The position numbers and the translations under genes are program-made. A model generated the notes under the pieces. It was not told the DNA's origin and did not search any database. It worked only from the letters and a program-made list of their open reading frames with translations. Positions 8,006-13,830 of a DNA stretch of 13,830 bases are shown here, in pieces (position 1 is the first letter of the stretch; each line of letters begins with the position of its first letter). This DNA is from an uncultured Clostridia bacterium (GTDB lineage Bacteria > Bacillota > Clostridia > TANB77 > CAG-508), in assembly GCA_948585895.1 (NCBI GenBank), contig CAPBNZ010000037.1, positions 1 through 13,830 of the forward strand. Reading direction: 5' to 3'.

Positions 8006-8898
8006 AAAAGAGTAATTACAGAAATGGCAATGAAACTATAATAAATTACTATAATAAAATAACTGCTAAATTAGATTCGTATGGATTAGAAAGTTTAAAT
8101 ATAATAAGAACAGAAACTTTATTATTTATTGATAAGGATATTGAGCATTTTACAATAGATGTAACTGTACCTAATAAGCTATCTGATATGGACGTAGAAA
8201 AATTTTATGAGATTATAGAACAACAAATATTACCAGAATATATGAAAGATTTCTATAACACAGTAGATTTTAAAGTTAGATTACTTGATGAGAGTGGTAA
8301 ATCTCCAAAAATAGAGAGAATATTTAAAAATAAGCAAATGCAAGAAGATAAATTTTATAAATATGATGGAACTGATATTTTTCCAAAAAAAATAAAGTCA
8401 TATGATGGATATATTTTTACCAAAGTAAATGATGGAATATATGAGAACGCTTTTTTACCAGTATATATGAATGAAAGAGGAGATTCGTGTGTAATTACAG
8501 ATATTGAAAAATATGAAGTAGTAGAAAATAGTAGCGAAAATACAAAAATTCAAATGCAGGATTATAAATATATAATCAAATGTGATTTAGATAATCATAA
8601 TCATATATATCAAAACCAATATTTATTAGTAGAAGACTATAAAATTCAATCTAATTTAGATGTAGACTTAATAGGCGACTGCTGTTTTAATTGTGATTTT
8701 GAAATATTAGATCCAAAATTAGTTGCAAAAGTACAATCATTAGATGATGTAAAAAAGTTTTGTGAATCAAATAAAATTGATATAACAAAAAATTTAGATA
8801 AAGAAGGTAATTTAATTGTAGGAGCTTCAAAAGATATGATTATTGCTAGTGATTTGAACAGATATGATAGAGAACAAGAAATAAAAAAAGAACTGTAA
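8002..8898 (+). CDS. Hypothetical protein sharing a short domain with the LPD11 protein
   Basis: 298 residues, starting in a four-base ATGA overlap with the previous gene and served by an AAGGAGGAAG site inside it. Residues about 10-110 are alpha/beta (HFTIDVTVPNKL, then helix 62-85, then VDFKVRLLDESG). Residues about 135-176 contain YDGYIFTKVNDG and then GDSCVITDIEKYEVVEN, closely resembling residues 150-167 of the LPD11 protein at 6843-7625. Residues about 185-245 are beta-rich with a CCFNC cluster (C227, C228, C231) that could bind metal but lacks an obvious fourth partner nearby. I do not recognise the family. Context suggests an accessory protein of the same ArdC/polyvalent operon. Confidence 0.75.
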   Translation: MKKSNYRNGNETIINYYNKITAKLDSYGLESLNIIRTETLLFIDKDIEHFTIDVTVPNKLSDMDVEKFYEIIEQQILPEYMKDFYNTVDFKVRLLDESGKSPKIERIFKNKQMQEDKFYKYDGTDIFPKKIKSYDGYIFTKVNDGIYENAFLPVYMNERGDSCVITDIEKYEVVENSSENTKIQMQDYKYIIKCDLDNHNHIYQNQYLLVEDYKIQSNLDVDLIGDCCFNCDFEILDPKLVAKVQSLDDVKKFCESNKIDITKNLDKEGNLIVGASKDMIIASDLNRYDREQEIKKEL

Positions 8899-8929
8899 AT
8901 GAAAGATAGGATAAGGTGGAATAGAAAAT

Positions 8930-9688
8930 ATGAAAAATGAATTTAGATTTTATATATATGATTTTTTAATAGGTTCTCATATTTTAACAATAGATACGGA
9001 GAAAAATAGAAGTAGGATAGACTGTCTAAATATTTATGGACAATGTTACTCGTTTGGAGAAAAATGGGATAAAATAACAAAAGCTACCATAAATAGAGCT
9101 TTAAATAGGACTGGTTATTGTTATGATGATTATATTAAAGAACATTTTACAGATCAAGGAAGAGATTTAGAAAAGAAGATTCTATTTAAGTCAAATGATT
9201 ATAATGAATGTATAAAATTTATAGCTGATTTTGGAGTAAAAAATTCAAGCCTTGTAAGTCCAGATAAAAAAGAATCATACAAATTGTATCATAAAAGTTA
9301 TTTAGATATTCCAGAAAATAAGATTGGCGAAATTTTAGAAGATGGAACAGTAAAAAAAGAATATTATCAAGAAGGGTATATTTATAAAAGTATTTGTAAT
9401 TTTTATAGACAAGATGGAATCTGTTATATTTCAGAAGGACAAGCAGACAAAATAAACAAGAAAAGCAAACCAGGAGAAGACTATGAAACATATCAAACAA
9501 TATATGAAAAAGTAAAAGAAGCTTATGAAAAGTCAGGCGTAGATGAAAAAAAATATAAGCTTAAAGATTTTGTAGCAACTATATTTAATGACTTAAATTG
9601 GCAATCTGTTGAAACATTGACAATGGATTCAATTGACGCATTAGACAATGAATATTTTTTAGATGAAGAAGAATCAGAAAGTATATAA
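8930..9688 (+). CDS. Hypothetical protein
   Basis: 252 residues. The ribosome binding site AAGGTGG at 8913-8919 lies 10 bases from the ATG, and the gap to the previous stop is 31 bp. The N-terminus (FRFYIYDFLIG, then HILTIDTEKN) looks like beta strands. Residues about 45-110 are mixed, with several cysteines (C32, C39, C64, C94). Residues 160-252 are mainly helical and acidic, with EKVKEAYEKSGV and a glutamate-rich tail. There is no signal peptide or membrane helix. I do not recognise the family; the gene is supported by length, start context and operon position. Confidence 0.72.
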   Translation: MKNEFRFYIYDFLIGSHILTIDTEKNRSRIDCLNIYGQCYSFGEKWDKITKATINRALNRTGYCYDDYIKEHFTDQGRDLEKKILFKSNDYNECIKFIADFGVKNSSLVSPDKKESYKLYHKSYLDIPENKIGEILEDGTVKKEYYQEGYIYKSICNFYRQDGICYISEGQADKINKKSKPGEDYETYQTIYEKVKEAYEKSGVDEKKYKLKDFVATIFNDLNWQSVETLTMDSIDALDNEYFLDEEESESI

Positions 9689-9702
9689 AAAGGGAGGATA
9701 TT

Positions 9703-9924
9703 ATGGAAAAAGAAACTAATGAAAAAAATTTAAAAGAAAGAATACAAGACTGTTTATTTGTATTGGATTTTGATACGCAAAGAATGAGTACAGGTGGAAG
9801 TCAAGCTTATAGAGAATTAAGAAATATAGTTATTGACTTATATAACGATAATGTAAAAATGATTGAAAAAGTTAAAAACTATGAATTAGAAAAATCTCAA
9901 AATGAGGAGGATAAACAAATATGA
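9703..9924 (+). CDS. Small hypothetical protein
   Basis: 73 residues, with a strong GGGAGG site upstream and an ATGA overlap with the next gene. The whole chain is predicted helical (KERIQDCLFVLDF, YRELRNIVIDLYNDN, VKMIEKVKNYELEKS), with one glycine-rich turn (STGGSQ) in the middle. It could be a small helical-hairpin partner of the next gene's product, but that rests only on coupling and composition. Confidence 0.7.
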   Translation: MEKETNEKNLKERIQDCLFVLDFDTQRMSTGGSQAYRELRNIVIDLYNDNVKMIEKVKNYELEKSQNEEDKQI

Positions 9925-10709
9925 GCTACGAAATAGTAAAAAGCATAGTAATAAAAAAAGATAGAGTTTTTTCACGAATGGATAGTAATAATGTATATCC
10001 AAAAGACTTTATAAGTATGGAAAATCCTGGACTAACAAGAATTTATAATGAAAAAGGACTAATGGGGTTATATGTTTCTTTAGTAGAAGGTGGCTTAAGT
10101 GGATATTTACATTTTCAAAAAGGTGGAAACAAATTAGTTAAACAGCTTGAACGTATTACTGATAGTCTATTTGAAGATAAACAATACAGAAATATGAAAA
10201 ATGAAGCTGATAAATTAGAATATAAATTATGGGATTTTAAAGAAGAAAATGAAGAAAAAAAACAATGTAAGCAAGAATATGATAAATATAGTGAAAAATT
10301 ACATAACTATGTTGATTTAAAAGTACGAGAGTTTTTTAATCCTAAATTAAAAGTACCTGATTCTATAAAAAGAGAACTAGATAATGTATTAGAAATGTAT
10401 GAAGAAAACTTAGAAAATGATGAAGAAGATATTTTTTCAGGAACAGAAGAAAGTTATGCAAATGAAATGTTAAATCAAGATATTTTCAATGTTTTAAATA
10501 GAGATAATGTAGAAAAAATAATGGCATTAAATAATAATATGTTTACTTTATTAAATATAGATTTTAGAAACAAAAGTTATGAGCAAATAGTTGAGCAAAT
10601 AACAGATAAATTATATGAAAAATTTGTAAATTGTATAAATATTCTTGATGAAATAATAGAAGTCAAAGAAAACGAAAAAGATGAAATTAGTGAAGCTTTG
10701 ACAGTATAA
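9921..10709 (+). CDS. Hypothetical protein with coiled-coil central region
   Basis: 262 residues, with GAGGAGG inside the previous gene and a four-base overlap. Residues 1-75 look like a folded domain (SYEIVKSIVIKKDRVF, NNVYPKDF, GLYVSLVEGGLSGYLHFQKGG). Proteins with this MSYEIVKS...NNVYPK type of start are, from memory, common in low-GC mobile elements, but I cannot name the domain. Residues about 85-150 are strongly heptad-like and charged (NEADKLEYKLWDFKEENEEKK onwards), and 195-250 are also helical. It is probably cytoplasmic and oligomeric. The function is unknown. Confidence 0.75.
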   Translation: MSYEIVKSIVIKKDRVFSRMDSNNVYPKDFISMENPGLTRIYNEKGLMGLYVSLVEGGLSGYLHFQKGGNKLVKQLERITDSLFEDKQYRNMKNEADKLEYKLWDFKEENEEKKQCKQEYDKYSEKLHNYVDLKVREFFNPKLKVPDSIKRELDNVLEMYEENLENDEEDIFSGTEESYANEMLNQDIFNVLNRDNVEKIMALNNNMFTLLNIDFRNKSYEQIVEQITDKLYEKFVNCINILDEIIEVKENEKDEISEALTV

Positions 10710-10760
10710 TGGAGGTAATTGAAAATTATCACGATACCTAATCAGAAAGGAGATTCACAA

Positions 10761-11243
10761 ATGAATATTAAATTTTATAAGCAATTACTAGATGAATTAT
10801 TAGAAGTAAACCAAATTACCGATATTACAGAGGAACAAAAAGAAAAATTTTTTGAAAAATATGATCTTTTAACAAAAGACGTTTTTCATTATTATGAATT
10901 GACTTTAAATTCTCAAAATCAATCAGGAATTATATTTCTAAAAGAAAAATATCCTAATAACTTTATTATCTCTGAATTATTGGATTCAAAGATAAAATAT
11001 ATTGATTTAAGAATGAAAGAATATGAAGATAGATATTGGGGATTATGTGGTGTATTTACAGCATTTTATGGAGTAGATAATAATGATATAAAACAAGAAA
11101 TTGAAGCAATGACAGATAAGGAAAGAAGAAGTAAGTTTGTCGAAAAAAATTACAAACAAATAGAAGATTGTGAAGAAAAGTATTTAAAATTGGTTAATGA
11201 ATATAGGCAAAAACTTTATGAGAAACAAGAAAGTGAAATATAG
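10761..11243 (+). CDS. Hypothetical helical protein (start re-assigned to 10761)
   Basis: 160 residues from the ATG at 10761, which has AAAGGAG (10746-10752) 8 bases upstream. A longer reading from TTG at 10719 would add 14 residues but has only three bases after its GGAGG, so I prefer 10761. The protein is helical and charged (FYKQLLDELLEVN, ITEEQKEKFFEKYDLL, a central RYWGLCGVFTAFYGV segment near residues 92-106, then NDIKQEIEAMTDKERRSK). The central segment is the only hydrophobic part and is too short and polar to be a clear membrane helix. The family is not recognised. It is the last gene of the operon that begins at 4570. Confidence 0.72.
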   Translation: MNIKFYKQLLDELLEVNQITDITEEQKEKFFEKYDLLTKDVFHYYELTLNSQNQSGIIFLKEKYPNNFIISELLDSKIKYIDLRMKEYEDRYWGLCGVFTAFYGVDNNDIKQEIEAMTDKERRSKFVEKNYKQIEDCEEKYLKLVNEYRQKLYEKQESEI

Positions 11244-11289
11244 CAATAACTATTAGCGAGCATTTATGGCTAACAGATTATTAAAAAAT

Positions 11290-11317
11290 TTGTCGAAAAA
11301 TAATATACTGTTATTAA
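11290..11317 (+). promoter_or_regulatory. Possible promoter for the XRE regulator gene
   Basis: TTGTCG (11290-11295), a 16-bp spacer and a TGT-extended TATTAA (11312-11317), about 20 bp before the ATG at 11338. The match is moderate and, in DNA this AT-rich, could be chance. It would give a separate transcript for the regulator, which otherwise depends on readthrough from the operon ending at 11243. It does not carry the TTTTGCAA dyad. Confidence 0.3.
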
Positions 11318-11337
11318 ATATAAGAAAGGTTGATATT

Positions 11338-11694
11338 ATGGAAGTAACAGTAAATTATGAGAAAGTAGGTAATAAAATACGAGAAAGAAGAAACTTTTTG
11401 AAAATAACGCAGGAAAATTTAGCGAATGATATTAATGTATCAGCTTCTTTTATATCAGACATAGAAAATGGCAGAAGAAAAATGAGTTTAGAAACAATAA
11501 TAAAAATATCTATTGTTTTAAAGACAAGTTTAGATTATTTTGTATTAGACAATGTTAAAGATGTAAAGATAAAGAATGAAACTAAATTTGAAGAGTTAAA
11601 AAATATCTTAGGAACAGTTGATGAAAAAGGAGAAGCTGTATTTTTAGATTTTGCAATAAATTCAGCTAAGTTTTTATCAAATAAATATAAATAG
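11338..11694 (+). CDS. XRE-family helix-turn-helix transcriptional regulator
   Basis: 118 residues. The start at 11338 has AGAAAGG at a normal distance; an in-frame ATG at 11266 would add 24 residues but has no ribosome binding site and would run through the possible promoter. Residues about 10-67 are a classic XRE/Cro-CI domain: GNKIRERR, TQENLANDINVS, recognition-helix region SASFISDIENGRRKMS, then ETIIKISIVLKTSLDYF. Residues about 80-118 form a short helical tail, probably for dimerisation; there is no RecA-type self-cleavage or peptidase domain. The TTTTGCAA dyad promoter of the next operon begins just after its stop and also occurs before the adhesin gene, so it is a candidate repressor or activator for both. 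Binding itself is inferred. Confidence 0.88.
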   Translation: MEVTVNYEKVGNKIRERRNFLKITQENLANDINVSASFISDIENGRRKMSLETIIKISIVLKTSLDYFVLDNVKDVKIKNETKFEELKNILGTVDEKGEAVFLDFAINSAKFLSNKYK

Positions 11695-11701
11695 ACATAA
11701 A

Positions 11702-11724
11702 ATTTTGCAAAAACATTGCAAAAT
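11702..11724. promoter_or_regulatory. Dyad operator, copy 2 (upstream of the SpoVG-domain gene)
   Basis: A perfect 9-bp inverted repeat, ATTTTGCAA / TTGCAAAAT, around the same AAACA spacer as copy 1. It lies 7 bases after the XRE gene's stop codon, with the inner 8-bp dyad 8 bases upstream of the -35 box. Positions 11703-11724 are identical to 926-947. Confidence 0.62.
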
Positions 11725-11731
11725 TATGCAG

Positions 11732-11760
11732 TATACAATAAGTTTTTTAAGTGTTAATAT
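11732..11760 (+). promoter_or_regulatory. Extended -10 promoter for the SpoVG-led operon
   Basis: -35 TATACA (11732-11737), a 17-bp spacer, TG-T at 11752-11754 and -10 TAATAT (11755-11760). Transcription should start near 11767. The box positions match copy 1 exactly, while the spacer differs in sequence. It lies within what would otherwise be read as a longer N-terminus for the next gene, which argues against that extension. Confidence 0.6.
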
Positions 11761-11777
11761 TATATTATGAAGAAATT

Positions 11778-11809
11778 AGAGAAAGGGAAATAATCCTTTT
11801 CTCTTTTTT
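11778..11809 (+). terminator. Leader hairpin with T-run (probable attenuator) before the SpoVG-domain gene
   Basis: AGAGAAAGGG (11778-11787) pairs with CCTTTTCTCT (11795-11804), with one G-U pair and a 7-nt loop, followed by TTTTT and an A/T-rich tract. It lies between the promoter at 11732-11760 and the AGGAGG site near 11820. The stem sequence is unrelated to the leader hairpin at 1013-1046, but the position relative to promoter and gene is the same. Confidence 0.62.
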
Positions 11810-11831
11810 ATTAATTTTAGGAGGTAAAAGT

Positions 11832-12452
11832 ATGAGTATTCAAGTAAAGTCATTAGGGCTAGTAAAAAATGAAGAAATAGAAATAAAGGCAATTGCTTCA
11901 TTAGAGGTTGAAGGAATGAGAATTGACGGAATAAGGGTTAATGAAAGTGAAAATGGTAATTTGTATTTGCAATTTCCAGAAAGAAAATTTAAGAAAAGGT
12001 CTACTGATGAATTAATTACAACTAGATTAATGTTTGCAGATAATGATGTATTTAAGAAAATTAGCGATACGCTAATTAACGCTTATAAAGAGAAAAAAGA
12101 AAAAGGCGAATTTGAAGTTGCTGATATAGAAGTAGATAATAAAAAAGGTGTAACTGTAACACAAGCAAATCCTTTAAATGATCAATCAAAAAAGACAAAA
12201 GCTATGGTGGGCTTAGAAACTAATGGAATCTATTTGAAAGATATTAGATTAAATGAAAGTAATGATGGAAAATTATATTTACAATTTCCTAATCGAAAAA
12301 CAAAAGATGATGAATATAAAGATATGTTCTATCCTACAAATTCTGAATTAAGACAACAATTAACAGAGCAAGCTATAAATATGTATCAAGAAAAGTTAAT
12401 TGCAAAAGAATTTGATGAATCTGCAAAAGAAACAGAAGAAAATGAATTATAG
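11832..12452 (+). CDS. Tandem SpoVG-domain protein
   Basis: 206 residues from the ATG at 11832, which has AGGAGGT at ideal spacing. A GTG at 11751 would lengthen it but lies in the promoter. Residues about 17-88 (IKAIASLEVEGMRIDGIRV, ENGNLYLQFPERK, then VFKKISDTLINAYKEK) and 121-188 (KAMVGLETNGIYLKDIRL, DGKLYLQFPNRKTKDDEY, FYPTNSELRQQLTEQAI) each match the SpoVG fold: a first strand ending in A-I/V-A-S, D-I/G-I-R-V/L, a LxxxFPxRK strand, a metal/phosphate-like loop and a C-terminal helix. A linker of about 30 residues joins them. Normal SpoVG is about 90 residues and works as a dimer that binds nucleic acid, so this may be a fused dimer. It is the first gene of the operon behind the second dyad promoter, suggesting a regulatory or RNA/DNA-binding role in the element. 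Confidence 0.85.
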   Translation: MSIQVKSLGLVKNEEIEIKAIASLEVEGMRIDGIRVNESENGNLYLQFPERKFKKRSTDELITTRLMFADNDVFKKISDTLINAYKEKKEKGEFEVADIEVDNKKGVTVTQANPLNDQSKKTKAMVGLETNGIYLKDIRLNESNDGKLYLQFPNRKTKDDEYKDMFYPTNSELRQQLTEQAINMYQEKLIAKEFDESAKETEENEL

Positions 12453-12482
12453 GATAAATAATAATTTGGAGGAAATTATTAT

Positions 12483-13544
12483 ATGAAAAATAAAGGATAT
12501 TCAAAAGAATTAGAAGAGAGAATATATAATGATGAAGAAGAATTTGAGTATATATCGAAAGCTATGTTTGGTTTAAATAAATATGTGTATACATTTAAAA
12601 CAAGAGAAGATTATGATAAAGCATATAAAATATTAGAATCACAAGGAAATATAATAGAAACCTTTGTAAATAATGCGTATGGATTTGAATTTTGGGAATA
12701 TAAAGATTTTTCTATAAAAGATGAAGAAAATATAGAAAATGAAGAACATACCACTAATAGAAAAGTTTTATTTAATTTTTCAAAGGATAATATTCGAGAA
12801 ATGTATACATATATTCATCAAGAAGGAAAAAATATTTATGATGGTTTAGCTTATTTATATTCTATATGCACAACTGATGAAGAATTGAACAAATATATAA
12901 TGACTAAAATTAATTATGATACCAATAATAATGCTTTGAATAGTGAAAAATTATATGCAATGCAAATAATTGCTAGAAACAATTTTGAAAACAAATATAA
13001 AGAATTATTAGGCGAGTATACTATGTTTACAGTTGACAAGGCTTCTCTTGAACTAGAGGAAGAAACAATTCAAAAATATCCTCAATTAAATTATGATAAA
13101 GAAGCAAAAACATTTGAATTAGAAGTAGATGAGGATAAAATAGATAATTTTTTTATTACATACAGATGTTATCCAAAAAATGTTATAAAACAATTAGAAA
13201 ATAAATTATTCAATGAATATGGAATACCAGTAACAATTGGAGATGAAAATATAGAACAGATTCAAAAGGAAATGGGAGAATTAGGAGTTTCTATATATCT
13301 AAAATATTATGATTGGTATATAGAAAATGGCTTATATGAACATACAGAATATATAGATTCATTTTGTTATGGGAAGATTGAAGAAATTAAAGATTATTTA
13401 GATGAAGTTATTAATTTTACAGAAAATAGTGATGAAATAAGTAAAGAAAATAAAATAGGAATAATAAACCAGGCAAAAGAATTTAAAAGTAAACTAGATG
13501 AGTATGAGAGAACAAAAGAGGAAGAAGTGGAAATAAATGAATAA
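12483..13544 (+). CDS. Hypothetical protein
   Basis: 353 residues, 30 bp after the SpoVG-domain gene with a GGAGG site. It is acidic and probably cytoplasmic. Residues about 20-75 read as a compact alpha/beta unit (FEYISKAMFGLNKYVYTF, then REDYDKAYKILESQGN, then GFEFWEY). Residues 95-190 are mostly helical (DNIREMYTYIHQEG, YDGLAYLYSICTT, EKLYAMQIIARNNFENKYKELL). Residues 190-280 mix strands and helices, and 280-350 end in a charged helix. I do not recognise any domain. The next gene starts eight bases before its stop codon, so the two are coupled. Confidence 0.75.
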   Translation: MKNKGYSKELEERIYNDEEEFEYISKAMFGLNKYVYTFKTREDYDKAYKILESQGNIIETFVNNAYGFEFWEYKDFSIKDEENIENEEHTTNRKVLFNFSKDNIREMYTYIHQEGKNIYDGLAYLYSICTTDEELNKYIMTKINYDTNNNALNSEKLYAMQIIARNNFENKYKELLGEYTMFTVDKASLELEEETIQKYPQLNYDKEAKTFELEVDEDKIDNFFITYRCYPKNVIKQLENKLFNEYGIPVTIGDENIEQIQKEMGELGVSIYLKYYDWYIENGLYEHTEYIDSFCYGKIEEIKDYLDEVINFTENSDEISKENKIGIINQAKEFKSKLDEYERTKEEEVEINE

Positions 13545-13830
13545 TGAAGAGAAAATATTAGAAGTAATTGAAGACAAAGAATTTATAAAAGAATTAAATA
13601 TAAGTGAAGAAGATATTTTTAAAGCAATAAAAATGGCAATAGAAGAATGTGATGAGTTGCAGAAATTAATAAATGAAGAAAAAATAAAAGGTACTACGTT
13701 TAAAGACTTATATGAAAAATTAAGAGGACATAATGGAGAATTTGATAATCGTGGAGTTTATTCACACAATTATTTTGATTTAAACTATAAATCTTTATTA
13801 GTTACAATTACAGAAGATTCTCAAAATAAT
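13537..13830 (+). CDS. Hypothetical protein, 5' part only (runs off the window)
   Basis: Open from the ATG at 13537 through the last base, 98 codons with no stop. It overlaps the previous gene by eight bases and is served by a purine-rich stretch (AAAGAGGAAGAAG) inside it. The visible part starts MNNEEKILEVIEDKEF, is helical and acidic up to about residue 50, and then has KGTTFKDLYEKLRGHNGEF followed by aromatic, strand-like sequence (SHNYFDLNYKSLLVTI). The family is not recognised and the 3' end is missing. Confidence 0.65.
   Translation, partial: MNNEEKILEVIEDKEFIKELNISEEDIFKAIKMAIEECDELQKLINEEKIKGTTFKDLYEKLRGHNGEFDNRGVYSHNYFDLNYKSLLVTITEDSQNN

Noticed and set aside
8899..8940. 13-codon reading frame between two operon genes, overlapping the start at 8930
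   Set aside because: It begins directly after a stop codon but has no upstream ribosome binding site, and its span is explained by the binding site and start of the next gene.
1389..9500. Minus-strand open frames of 60-93 codons (for example 1389-1571, 4117-4344, 9219-9500)
   Set aside because: All lie antisense inside well-supported + strand genes, encode leucine/phenylalanine/tyrosine-rich sequence typical of the complement of A-rich codons, and lack good ribosome binding sites.
7622..9924. Possibility that TGA is read as tryptophan (alternative code)
   Set aside because: TGG is used for Trp throughout, and TGA acts as stop in three ATGA overlaps where reading through would destroy normal gene boundaries.
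11253..11273. Hairpin TTAGC / GCTAA after the operon, as a terminator
   Set aside because: Only a 5-bp stem with an 11-nt loop and no T-run directly after it. Transcription may continue into the XRE gene.
11266..11337. Longer start for the XRE regulator (ATG at 11266)
   Set aside because: No ribosome binding site precedes it, the extra 24 residues are not part of the XRE fold, and the ATG at 11338 has AGAAAGG at proper spacing.
11751..11831. Longer start for the SpoVG-domain gene (GTG at 11751)
   Set aside because: It falls in the extended -10 element and the extra residues would be encoded by the leader hairpin; AGGAGGT marks the ATG at 11832.
1..13830. CRISPR array, tRNA/rRNA genes, insertion sequence, integrase site or origin
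   Set aside because: No regularly spaced repeats, cloverleaf-like segments, transposase motifs, terminal inverted repeats or iteron clusters were seen. The only notable direct repeats are the two regulatory cassettes and the CnaB units.

Overview
The window is very AT-rich, gene-dense DNA with every credible gene on the + strand. Short intergenic gaps, strong purine-rich ribosome binding sites (GGAGG types), AGA/ATA/TTA-rich codon use and an LPxTG-type surface protein point to a low-GC Gram-positive (Firmicutes, probably clostridial) host. ArdC, an LPD11 'polyvalent' domain, tandem SpoVG domains, an XRE regulator and a thioester/CnaB adhesin, set among many unrecognised acidic proteins, suggest an accessory segment of an integrative conjugative element or large conjugative plasmid. 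No relaxase, integrase, coupling protein, sortase, tRNA or attachment site is visible, so that assignment is an inference.

Layout. (1) 104-910: a membrane-anchored protein with a long K/E/Q/N/P-rich stalk and a small unrecognised C-terminal domain. (2) 926-4500: an autonomous unit made of a dyad operator, an extended -10 promoter, a leader hairpin with a T-run, the 1124-residue adhesin gene (signal peptide, thioester domain, six CnaB repeats, LPRTGE at the extreme C-terminus) and a terminator. (3) 4570-11243: an operon-like run of ten genes, several overlapping by ATGA. It includes an ArdC-type antirestriction protein, a fusion of a possible OB-like barrel to a nucleotidyltransferase, an LPD11 protein and seven proteins I do not recognise. 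(4) 11338-11694: an XRE repressor gene. (5) 11702-13830: a second copy of the same operator/promoter/leader-terminator cassette, then a tandem SpoVG-domain gene, a 353-residue unknown and the 5' part of another gene that runs off the end.

The most striking feature is that the two regulatory cassettes (926-1053 and 11702-11809) match. The dyad TTTTGCAA-N5-TTGCAAAA, the 8-bp gap to TATACA, the 17-bp spacer and the TGn-extended -10 have the same geometry, with 33 of 35 bases identical over the first part. Each promoter is followed at once by an unrelated but terminator-like hairpin before the first gene. This suggests that the adhesin and the SpoVG-led operon are co-regulated at initiation, possibly by the XRE protein encoded beside copy 2, and again by attenuation or antitermination. 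A plausible model is that surface adhesin production is coupled to switching on a transfer or early-gene operon. The ArdC/polyvalent operon would supply protection for incoming DNA. That model is inference; the cassette geometry is read directly from the sequence.
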